Shown: piece by piece, positions 4,605-10,828 of the stretch | Layout of the letters: every line of letters begins with the position of its first letter | How positions within the stretch are numbered: position 1 is the stretch's first letter | From: Oscillospiraceae bacterium | GTDB taxonomy: Bacteria > Bacillota_A > Clostridia > Oscillospirales > Ruminococcaceae | Assembly (NCBI GenBank): GCA_017400025.1 | Contig: JAFQAF010000036.1 | Coordinates: forward strand, 1-10,828 | DNA: 10,828 bases | Direction: 5' to 3' | Made by a program: the position numbers and the translations under genes | Notes under the pieces: model-generated | Told to the model about the DNA's origin: nothing | Databases searched by the model: none | Seen by the model: the letters and a program-made list of their open reading frames with translations, nothing else

Positions 4605-6116
4605 TTAGAAATTGTTGTATATAAAGCTGGCAGAAGCGCCAAAACCGCCGTTGTTCATAATAAAGCCGGCCATAATAAAGGCGATAAGTGCATAATAGCA
4701 CAGCCAGCGGGCGGCAGGTTTCAGGCTGTCCAGGCCTTTTGTAAGGCATTTGCCTTTCAGCTTAAAGTGTCTGTACCAGTCCATAAACAGCAGTATTGCC
4801 AGGGTGATGGCCACAAAGGCCATATAGCCGTAAATAAGGATAGGTGTGGCGTCAAAGCCTGTCTTTACAGCGTTGTACAGTGATGCTGTGAAGGTGGCCG
4901 GGCTTAAATCGCTGAACATACTCTTTATGTAGTAGACTGATGCCGGGATATCCTTGCAGCGGAAGAAAATCTGGCTGAATGTGGTGAGGGAGAACACCGC
5001 TGCCACCTTTGGCCAGAACTGCAGTGGCTTCTGCTTTTTCTTCGGTTTGCCGAAGCGGCGGTGAATCAGCTCTTCGCCCACCCTGTACAGTGCGTGGCAG
5101 CAGCCCCAGATAACAAAGTTCCAGGTGTTGCCGTGCCATATACCGCTGGTGACAAAAACAAGGGTAACGGCCACCAGTACCGGCGGGTTTTCAAAGAATC
5201 TGCCCACCAGAGGCAGTTTTTTCATAGGGTTGGTCCACACGAAAGGTGTGAAGATATAATCCTGGAACCAGGATGAGAGGGAGATATGCCATCTGGACCA
5301 GAACTGTGAAAAGTTGCTGGCAAGGTATGGCACATTGAAGTTTTCTGTAATATCAAAGCCCATAATCATGGCAGAGCCGCGGGCGATGTCGCAGTAGCCG
5401 GAAAAGTCTGCATAAAGCTGGAAAGAGTACATAAAGGCCACAAACACAAGGATAAGGCCGGAGTAGCTGTAAAGGTCTGTGTGGACCTGGTTTATGAACA
5501 TGGCCATAATATCTGCCACAGCTATTTTTTTGAAAAAGCCGATAGCCATCAGCTGCAGGGCTGTGCGTGTGCGGGAATAGTCAAAGCTGTGTTCCACATC
5601 CAGCTGGGGCAGGAATTTGTTTGCCCTGTCTATAGGGCCCATAAGGATATGGGGGAAGAAAGTGATGTATGCGGCAAACTTTACAAGGCTGTTTTCCGCA
5701 GGGTATTTTTTAAGGAACACATCTATAAGATAGCTGGAGGCCATAAAGATGTAGAAAGAAATACCCATAGGCAGCAGCCACCAGGAAAGGTCTATGGCTG
5801 CACCGGTAAACGCTGCAATGTGGCCCAGGAAAAAGCGGTTGTATTTGAAAAACACCAGTGTGCCCAGGTTTGCAAAAAGGCCTGCCAGGAACACAAGGGA
5901 GCGTTTTCTGCCCTCTGCTTTGTCAGTCAGTTTGCCGAAAAGCCAGGTGATGGCTGTCATTACCGGCAGCAGCAGGAAAAAACGGGCTTCGTTGCAGTAA
6001 TAGAAATAATAGCTGACCGCAAGCAGCCAGAGGTTTCTGTACTTCTGGGGCAGTGCAAAATAGGCAATGCACACCAGAGGCAGAAACAGTATATAGTTTA
6101 CAGAATTGAAATTCAT
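4605..6116 (-). CDS. MBOAT family membrane-bound O-acyltransferase (AlgI/DltB-like)
   Basis: Moves an acyl group across the cytoplasmic membrane for O-acylation of a polysaccharide or other envelope polymer. The 503-residue polytopic protein has the normal family length. It opens NSVNYILFLPLV and has DFSGYCDIARG (237-247). The signature FWSRWHISLSSW lies at 272-283 (His277), and the catalytic His is in GIWHGNTWNF (His328). It ends GASASFIYNNF, close to the common FIYFQF-type tail. GAGGT lies about 6 nt before the ATG. Bacterial MBOATs usually sit next to an SGNH/DHHW esterase-like or AlgJ/PatB-type partner; none is encoded on either side here. The downstream co-directional gene is the NERD-like protein instead. 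The acceptor polymer cannot be told from the sequence. Confidence 0.93.
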   Translation of the reverse strand: MNFNSVNYILFLPLVCIAYFALPQKYRNLWLLAVSYYFYYCNEARFFLLLPVMTAITWLFGKLTDKAEGRKRSLVFLAGLFANLGTLVFFKYNRFFLGHIAAFTGAAIDLSWWLLPMGISFYIFMASSYLIDVFLKKYPAENSLVKFAAYITFFPHILMGPIDRANKFLPQLDVEHSFDYSRTRTALQLMAIGFFKKIAVADIMAMFINQVHTDLYSYSGLILVFVAFMYSFQLYADFSGYCDIARGSAMIMGFDITENFNVPYLASNFSQFWSRWHISLSSWFQDYIFTPFVWTNPMKKLPLVGRFFENPPVLVAVTLVFVTSGIWHGNTWNFVIWGCCHALYRVGEELIHRRFGKPKKKQKPLQFWPKVAAVFSLTTFSQIFFRCKDIPASVYYIKSMFSDLSPATFTASLYNAVKTGFDATPILIYGYMAFVAITLAILLFMDWYRHFKLKGKCLTKGLDSLKPAARWLCYYALIAFIMAGFIMNNGGFGASASFIYNNF

Positions 6117-6147
6117 AATAACCTCATTGAAATTTAGTCTACCTTTT

Positions 6148-6176
6148 ATTTTACCAACATTTCAGCCTAAAATCAA
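6148..6176 (-). promoter_or_regulatory. Promoter of the MBOAT gene
   Basis: On the minus strand TTGATT (6176-6171), a 17-nt spacer and TAAAAT (6153-6148) fit a sigma-A promoter. The start would be near 6141, about 25 nt before the ATG at 6116. Confidence 0.6.
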
Positions 6177-6187
6177 TACAGACTGCC

Positions 6188-6229
6188 GCTGTTTTGCCTG
6201 TGCCGGGCGGAAAACAGCAACTGTACAGT
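6188..6229. repeat. Inverted repeat and palindrome between divergent MBOAT and asparaginase genes
   Basis: GCTGTTTT (6188-6195) and AAAACAGC (6211-6218) form an 8-bp perfect inverted repeat around a GC-rich 15-nt loop. Directly beside it is the 10-bp palindrome ACTGTACAGT (6220-6229). Both lie upstream of the MBOAT -35 box and more than 80 bp upstream of the asparaginase promoter. They may be regulator sites. The rest of the 280-bp gap, outside the two promoters, shows nothing I can name. Confidence 0.35.
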
Positions 6230-6316
6230 ATTTTCATATCTGTCAAAATCTGCAGTGCTTTGCCGCATAAAATAAAGTTTATCCGCCCTTTTTATAATTT
6301 TAAGCATAAAATTCAC

Positions 6317-6345
6317 TTGATATATATCAATGTATATTATAATAT
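6317..6345 (+). promoter_or_regulatory. Promoter of the asparaginase gene with FNR-box-like palindrome
   Basis: TTGATA (6317-6322) serves as -35. The -10 is either TATAAT (6338-6343, spacer 15) or TAATAT (6340-6345, spacer 17). The -35 box is part of TTGATATATATCAA (6317-6330), a perfect 14-bp palindrome matching the canonical FNR/CRP-family half-site arrangement TTGAT-N4-ATCAA. Centred near -27, it would block RNA polymerase if bound, so repression is more likely than activation. Confidence 0.55.
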
Positions 6346-6396
6346 AAAAGTATAAGCAGCAAACACTTAATTATTTTAAAGGAACGGAGTGATTTT

Positions 6397-7413
6397 ATGA
6401 CAAAATACCCTGGATTGCTTGCAATAGCTACACGCAACAGATTTGTGGAATCAAGACACTGGGGGCACGTTGCAGTTGCAAACAGCAAAGGTGAACTGAT
6501 TGCATACACAGGTGACCCTGACCGTGAAATATGTATGCGCTCTTCTGAAAAGCCTATTCAGGCCATAAACGTGATTATGTCCGGCGCACATAAAAAATAT
6601 GATTTCAGCCAGAAAGAACTTGCAATCATGTGTGCTTCCCACTATGGCGAAGATATGCACAAAGAGGTTATCTACGGTCTTCTGGACAAGCTGGAACTGC
6701 CGGTAAGCGCTTTGCTCTGCGGCACTGCACTGTCCATCAGCCCTGCATATATGCGAAGACAGCTGATGGAAAACCAGGTAATCAATGAAATCAACCAGTC
6801 CTGCTCCGGCAAGCACTGCGGCTTTTTGTCCGTGTGCAAGACAAAGGGTTATGACATTGAAACATACGACAAGCTGGAACACCCCACACAGCAGGAAATA
6901 CTGAAAATATTTGAAGACTTCACTGATGTGAAAGCGGAAGAAATACCTACAGGTATAGACGGCTGCACCCTGCCTGTACACGTTTTCTCAATGACAAACG
7001 TGGCCAAGGCCTATGCAAGATTTTCCACACCGGAAAATGCGCCTGAAAAATACCGCGAAGCCTGCACAACACTTTTCAACGCCATGAATGCACGGCCTGA
7101 AATGGTTTCCGGCACAAACGGCTTCTGCACAGAGTTTATGAAGCATACCGGCGGAAGATTCTGTGTGAAAGACGGCGCAGAATCAGTTTTCTGCATAGGT
7201 GTAAAAGGCAAGGATATGGGTATTTCCATCAAAGTGGAAGACGGTTCCCTGCGCGCCCTGCCACAGATAGCAATGAGCGTTATGATGCAGCTGGGTCTGC
7301 TGGAAGAAAAGGAAATTGAAGCGCTGAAAGGCTTTACAAAAACTGTGATATATGACCACCGCGATAACCCAATCGGCGAACTGGTAGCAGACTGCACCCT
7401 CACTATGGTGTAA
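6397..7413 (+). CDS. L-asparaginase, Rhizobium etli (ReAV) type, Asparaginase_II family
   Basis: Hydrolyses L-asparagine to aspartate and ammonia. It belongs to the serine-lysine, zinc-assisted family unrelated to E. coli AnsA/AnsB. The 338-residue protein carries the whole active-site set of the R. etli enzyme as I recall it, each shifted by one residue. Ser49 and Lys52 lie in RSSEKPIQA, Ser81 in CASHYGE, Cys136, Lys139 and His140 in CSGKHCG, and Asp188 and Cys190 in GIDGCTLPV. Cys136, Lys139 and Cys190 are the metal-site residues. There is no signal peptide, so it is cytoplasmic, unlike periplasmic E. coli AnsB. The start ATG has GGAGTGA 5 nt upstream. It is monocistronic with its own promoter and terminator, and the promoter may respond to a CRP/FNR-family regulator. 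Confidence 0.93.
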   Translation: MTKYPGLLAIATRNRFVESRHWGHVAVANSKGELIAYTGDPDREICMRSSEKPIQAINVIMSGAHKKYDFSQKELAIMCASHYGEDMHKEVIYGLLDKLELPVSALLCGTALSISPAYMRRQLMENQVINEINQSCSGKHCGFLSVCKTKGYDIETYDKLEHPTQQEILKIFEDFTDVKAEEIPTGIDGCTLPVHVFSMTNVAKAYARFSTPENAPEKYREACTTLFNAMNARPEMVSGTNGFCTEFMKHTGGRFCVKDGAESVFCIGVKGKDMGISIKVEDGSLRALPQIAMSVMMQLGLLEEKEIEALKGFTKTVIYDHRDNPIGELVADCTLTMV

Positions 7414-7438
7414 GCTGTCAGCGGCGGAAGATACAGCC

Positions 7439-7470
7439 TATGTAAAACACGCATACCGATATTTTACATA
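7439..7470. repeat. 9-bp inverted repeat downstream of the asparaginase gene
   Basis: TATGTAAAA (7439-7447) and TTTTACATA (7462-7470) are perfect reverse complements separated by 14 nt. The repeat lies between the asparaginase stop and the terminator. It could extend the 3' mRNA structure; no promoter lies nearby that would make it an obvious operator. Confidence 0.4.
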
Positions 7471-7482
7471 TTGTTACATCAG

Positions 7483-7510
7483 AAAAGGAACGGCAATGCC
7501 GTTCCTTTTT
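7483..7510. terminator. Bidirectional terminator between asparaginase and glycosyltransferase genes
   Basis: AAAAGGAACGGC (7483-7494) pairs perfectly with GCCGTTCCTTTT (7498-7509) over 12 bp around an AAT loop. Five T residues (7506-7510) follow on the plus strand and four on the minus strand. It serves the asparaginase gene and probably the convergent glycosyltransferase, whose stop is 30 nt away. Confidence 0.88.
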
Positions 7511-7539
7511 AACATTTTATCTGTATTGTGTTGAAAGTA

Positions 7540-10500
7540 TCAGTTGAAATACCAGGTAGGCAGCAGTTCAAGAGAATCTGCAAAAGCCCGGGTGGTAGGC
7601 ACGCCGCTGATTACCGGCAGGAACACCACAAACAGCACAAACACCGCCAGCGGATAGGCCAGCAGCCATTTTTCCCTGCCCTTTGCTTCCAGCTTTTTCT
7701 TCAGTGGCAGCAGCCGGCAGCCGATGGCCAGCACGCCGAAAACTGTGGCCGGGAAGTAGTGATAAATAAAGGCCAGGCGGGTAACCAGCACCCAGGGCAG
7801 ATAACAGCCCAGATAGCCGCACAGCAGGAAGATGCTGTGGCTGTCTTTTTTTCTGATGCCGTTTATCAGCACATACACCATACACGGCACCATAGGCAGC
7901 CACACCAGCGGGTTGCCAAAGGCGGATATGGTGCTGACCTGTGCCCCCATTCGTGTGACGGAGTACCAGATAGGCTTTATCATAACCGGCCAGGTGTACC
8001 ACATTGAGGAGAAGAAATGCTCTGCCACCAGCTGTGAGTGGTAGTTGAACATATGAATCTGATAATTCACAAAGCCTGCCACGGTTTCCTTTATGCCATC
8101 TGCGTTCAGCACCGGGCCGAAGGATGCAAAATAGATAAGGAAAGGTATCACCACAAAGAACACCACACAGGCACAGCAGGTGTTGATGACTGTGTGCAGA
8201 TGCTGTTTCTTATCCGGGGCATTTTCTTTGTTGGCGGTGCGGTATTTCAGCCACAGTGAAATGAAGAAATACACTGCCAGGCCCGCAGCACCGTAGGCAC
8301 CATTCCACTTTACTGCCACGGCACAGCCCATAAACACACCGCTGAAAAACAGCAGCGGCCAGGCTTTTTCCTTTGGTGCAGTCAGCGGCAGTTTTGCCCA
8401 TCTGAGCATAAAGAGGAACATAAGCATTACAAACATAACAAGGAAGCTGTCCACAGTGGCCAGTCTGGTCTGTGTGTAGTGCATAAAGTCAAAGGCGAAG
8501 ATAAAGGCACACAGCAGGCTGATTTTTTCATCCCCCAACAGTTCCTTTGCCAGCAGGTACATCAGCACCACCATAACCACACCGCTGACAGTGCCCATAA
8601 AACGCCAGCCGAAAGGAGTCATACCCAGCAGGGCAATGCCTATGGATATGATTATCTTGCCAAGAGGCGGATGGGTGGTTTCGTATATTGAATAGCCTTT
8701 CAGCTGTTCAAAGGCTGTGCGGGCGTGGTAAATTTCGTCAAAGTACATTGAGCTGTAATAGCCGGTATCCCGTGGCAGCAGATGGCTTTCGTCCAGGGCG
8801 CTGTATGGGGTGTAGCTGCCGTAATCAAAGCCGGGGACGGTTTCCAGTGTGCCATAGATTATGCTGCCGTTTTCATCGGTAAAGATGATTTCGTTCATCA
8901 CCTGGCCGGCTTTTGTGGCACGGACGGTGACGCTGTCTGTCCACACATCCACCGGTGTATTTCGCCAGGTGAACACATATTCGTGGTGGGTTGTGGCGGC
9001 AGGCTGCAGGGTGCCGTCAGCTGCAGAGTAAAGGATTTCAAAATCACAGCCCAGCTTGCGGCCGGTTTCCGGGTAGAATTCATCGCCCATGCCGCTGAAA
9101 GTCCACACATTGCGCAGGTTCACCGGCCGGCCGAAGTTTACAGTAAACTCCTGCCCTGCCTCAAGTGACTGGTAATAGGTCTGGGGGCTCTGGGTATCGC
9201 CCAGCTGCATAAAGGCAAAAAGGGTGTAGAAAACAGTGATGGCTGTTATCGGAATATATTTTTTTGCCCTTGCGGAAAGGTTCAGCTTTTCTGCCGCAAG
9301 GCTTTCCTTCACATACACCCACAGTGCAAAACAGCACAGGGCAATCACGGCAATGCTCACCGACTTGTAGATGGCGGCGGTCATGGCCATGCCGTCACAC
9401 TGGCTGCGCATGCTGGCCACCACGTTGAGGTAATTCACACCGGCGCTGGCCATAAACAGCACAAGCCACTGCCCTTTTTTTGTAAGGACATAGCACACCA
9501 GGGCCAGGATAATGGCCGGGTGCATATATCTTTCGTGCATCATTGTGCAGAAAGTGAAGAAAACAGTGATAAACACAAAGGCGGAGGAAAACATTTTCAC
9601 CCTGTCCTTCTGTCTGAAATAGCCCCACATACACAGCACAAAGCACAGGCCGATAACCACCGGATTGATAATGCCGGACCAGCCCAACTTATCCAGGCTT
9701 TTCCAGTTAAGGTCTGCCAGCATATAGATATTGAAACCGTTAATTGTAAAGTAGCGGTAACCACCGAAGGTGTTCCGGTAAAGGTTTACCAGCCACAGAG
9801 GAGAAAGGCTCTGGCTGAAAGGCAGCTGCAGGACATACATACAGCCCAGGCCTGTGCCCACGGCCTTGAAAAATTCTTTCCACTCTTTTCTTTCAAGAAT
9901 ATAAAACAGCAGCACAGGGCCGAAAAGCAGTGCCTGTGGCTTTGTGATAAGGGCCACGGCGTAAACCACAGCGGCCTTTACAGTCTGATTGTTGTACACA
10001 AACCAGAGGCTGGCCACCAGCAGCAGAGTGTAGAAGCTGTCTATCTGGCCCCACACGGCGCTGTTGTAGATTGTGGCCGGGCAGAGGCTGAAAAGTGATG
10101 CCGCAAAAAGGGCTGTGTTTTCATCGCTGTGTTTCTCTGCAATTTTATATACAAAGGCTGTGCCGGCCATATCTGCTATAATGGAGGGCAGTTTTATGAT
10201 AAATGTATAAAGGGCGCTGTCATATTCTATGGCAAAAACAGACTGTATCAGCTTTGTCAGTGCCAGCACATACATATAGCCCGGGGGATAATCCAGAAAT
10301 ACGCCGCTGTGGTACATTCCGTTCAGGCCGTAGTAAGCGGTGCATTCCGCCCAGGCCTTGAAGCAGTTTATGTCCACTGCAAAGGCGTAGTCCCTGGCGG
10401 CAAGCACCAGTCTGACGGCAAGACCCACCGCCATAACAGCGTAAAGGACTGCTCTGCCGCCAGTAAATTTGTATCCGGGGTTCTGTTTCAGAAACCTGTA

Positions 10501-10554
10501 GCCCAGTGCTCCTGCCAGCAGCCAGGCTGCCAGTATTACAGCGTAAAGTGTCAT
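7540..10554 (-). CDS. Double GT-C glycosyltransferase: Gpi18-like module fused to GT39 mannosyltransferase
   Basis: A 1004-residue polytopic membrane protein, probably moving sugars from polyprenyl-phosphate carriers to envelope glycans or proteins outside the membrane. Module 1 (about 1-450, around a dozen membrane spans) has Asp61 in AVDINCF, LDYPPGYMYVL (88-98), WGQIDSFY (168-175), TKPQ (204-207) and HERYMHP (340-346), the pattern of Gpi18/PIG-V-like enzymes (COG5542). Residues about 455-600 are soluble and beta-rich, resembling a discoidin (F5/8C) fold. Module 2 (about 600-1004) is a GT39 protein-O-mannosyltransferase: YFDEIYHA (604-611, catalytic Asp606), HPPLGK (628-633), GWRF (649-652), TRLATVDSF (696-704) and KWNG (749-752). 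I chose ATG 10554 over TTG 10617 because AAAGGAAA precedes it by about 7 nt. Sugar and acceptor are unknown. Confidence 0.9.
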   Translation of the reverse strand: MTLYAVILAAWLLAGALGYRFLKQNPGYKFTGGRAVLYAVMAVGLAVRLVLAARDYAFAVDINCFKAWAECTAYYGLNGMYHSGVFLDYPPGYMYVLALTKLIQSVFAIEYDSALYTFIIKLPSIIADMAGTAFVYKIAEKHSDENTALFAASLFSLCPATIYNSAVWGQIDSFYTLLLVASLWFVYNNQTVKAAVVYAVALITKPQALLFGPVLLFYILERKEWKEFFKAVGTGLGCMYVLQLPFSQSLSPLWLVNLYRNTFGGYRYFTINGFNIYMLADLNWKSLDKLGWSGIINPVVIGLCFVLCMWGYFRQKDRVKMFSSAFVFITVFFTFCTMMHERYMHPAIILALVCYVLTKKGQWLVLFMASAGVNYLNVVASMRSQCDGMAMTAAIYKSVSIAVIALCCFALWVYVKESLAAEKLNLSARAKKYIPITAITVFYTLFAFMQLGDTQSPQTYYQSLEAGQEFTVNFGRPVNLRNVWTFSGMGDEFYPETGRKLGCDFEILYSAADGTLQPAATTHHEYVFTWRNTPVDVWTDSVTVRATKAGQVMNEIIFTDENGSIIYGTLETVPGFDYGSYTPYSALDESHLLPRDTGYYSSMYFDEIYHARTAFEQLKGYSIYETTHPPLGKIIISIGIALLGMTPFGWRFMGTVSGVVMVVLMYLLAKELLGDEKISLLCAFIFAFDFMHYTQTRLATVDSFLVMFVMLMFLFMLRWAKLPLTAPKEKAWPLLFFSGVFMGCAVAVKWNGAYGAAGLAVYFFISLWLKYRTANKENAPDKKQHLHTVINTCCACVVFFVVIPFLIYFASFGPVLNADGIKETVAGFVNYQIHMFNYHSQLVAEHFFSSMWYTWPVMIKPIWYSVTRMGAQVSTISAFGNPLVWLPMVPCMVYVLINGIRKKDSHSIFLLCGYLGCYLPWVLVTRLAFIYHYFPATVFGVLAIGCRLLPLKKKLEAKGREKWLLAYPLAVFVLFVVFLPVISGVPTTRAFADSLELLPTWYFN

Positions 10555-10582
10555 AAATAAATTTCCTTTATTCCTATAATGT

Positions 10583-10588
10583 ATTATA
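10583..10588 (-). promoter_or_regulatory. Candidate -10 box of the glycosyltransferase gene
   Basis: A perfect TATAAT lies on the minus strand at 10588-10583, about 28 nt before the ATG. No convincing -35 hexamer sits 16-18 nt upstream; the nearest TTGCTG is 23 nt away. The gene has its own start here because a terminator lies upstream at 10697-10720, so some promoter must exist in this AT-rich stretch. Confidence 0.35.
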
Positions 10589-10696
10589 TCTTTATTAATC
10601 AGTATTTTTGCCAGCAATATTTGCTGTAAATTTTATAATAACATAAAAATACAATTTTATAAAGCGGTATACAGCAGTATAGGCCCAAAATATTGA

Positions 10697-10720
10697 AAAA
10701 GGCGGCAGAAGCCGCCTTTT
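10697..10720 (-). terminator. Terminator of the gene at the right edge
   Basis: AAAAGGCGGC (10697-10706) and GCCGCCTTTT (10711-10720) form a perfect 10-bp stem with loop AGAA. Reading leftward, five T residues follow the GC stem (10700-10696); reading rightward there are four. Leftward use fits a leftward gene ending at about 10772. The 76 bp between this hairpin and the glycosyltransferase -35 region show nothing else I can name. Confidence 0.75.
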
Positions 10721-10771
10721 ATGCTGATATAAATCTGTAAAAGCTGAATATGCCGCAATATTTCCCCACGG

Positions 10772-10828
10772 CTATGCCCTGAAATAGCGGAAATAGAAAT
10801 TTATAAGCAGTATTGCCAGCATAAGAAA
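10772..10828 (-). CDS. C-terminal end of a leftward gene, probably a membrane protein
   Basis: From the right edge the minus strand is open for 18 codons and stops at TAG (10774-10772), 52 nt before the terminator stem. The residues are hydrophobic and aromatic (LMLAILLINFYFRYFRA), like a last membrane helix with a basic cytoplasmic tail. Codons such as CTG and GCA fit the neighbours. A second open frame ending at 10719 overlaps the terminator stem and is less likely. The family cannot be named from this fragment. Confidence 0.4.
   Translation of the reverse strand, partial: FLMLAILLINFYFRYFRA

Noticed and set aside
5481..6137. Rightward 218-codon open frame opposite the MBOAT gene
   Set aside because: It is antisense to the strongly supported MBOAT and has the Lys/Gln/His-rich composition typical of reverse-complemented membrane-protein codons.
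9520..10098. Rightward 192-codon open frame opposite the glycosyltransferase
   Set aside because: It has no RBS or recognisable motif and lies wholly inside the Gpi18-like module on the other strand.
10555..10617. 21-residue N-terminal extension of the glycosyltransferase from TTG at 10617
   Set aside because: It spans the likely -10 box and has no RBS; the ATG at 10554 has AAAGGAAA at good spacing and starts directly with a membrane helix.

Overview
The window looks like chromosomal DNA of an anaerobic Bacillota, most likely class Clostridia (Oscillospirales/Eubacteriales-like). The reasons are strong AGGAGG-type ribosome binding sites, sigma-A-type promoters in short AT-rich intergenic gaps, compact rho-independent terminators, and gene content typical of gut or rumen Clostridia. 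That content is a plant-type acyl-ACP thioesterase, a long AlaX protein, an MBOAT acyltransferase and a very large fused GT-C glycosyltransferase. This assignment rests on gene content read by eye, not on a marker gene. I see no tRNA, rRNA, CRISPR array, insertion sequence or phage gene.

Layout, left to right. (1) Positions 1-130 hold the 5' leader and first two codons of a leftward gene. Its Shine-Dalgarno sequence is one arm of a perfect 13-bp inverted repeat, so the leader looks like an RBS-sequestering RNA element. (2) Positions 143-2932 are a leftward three-gene operon: HIRAN-like protein, then the alanyl-tRNA editing hydrolase AlaX, then acyl-ACP thioesterase, closed by a strong terminator. 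(3) From 2933, a rightward GNAT acetyltransferase is driven by a promoter whose -35 box directly abuts the -35 box of the leftward operon. (4) Leftward genes follow: a membrane-anchored NERD-like protein that seems to lack the nuclease residues, and upstream of it an MBOAT O-acyltransferase. (5) A rightward Rhizobium-etli-type (zinc-dependent) L-asparaginase has an FNR-box-like palindrome on its -35 element. (6) A leftward 1004-residue envelope glycosyltransferase joins a Gpi18-like module, a beta-rich extracytoplasmic insert and a GT39 protein-mannosyltransferase module. (7) The right edge holds a terminator and probably the last codons of another leftward gene.

The genes do not form one pathway. 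The first operon mixes translation quality control with fatty-acid release. The MBOAT and the GT-C fusion both point to modification of the cell envelope with acyl and sugar groups. The most unusual elements are the RBS-sequestering leader at the left edge, the NERD pseudo-nuclease, the odd active site and start of the thioesterase, and the double-headed glycosyltransferase.
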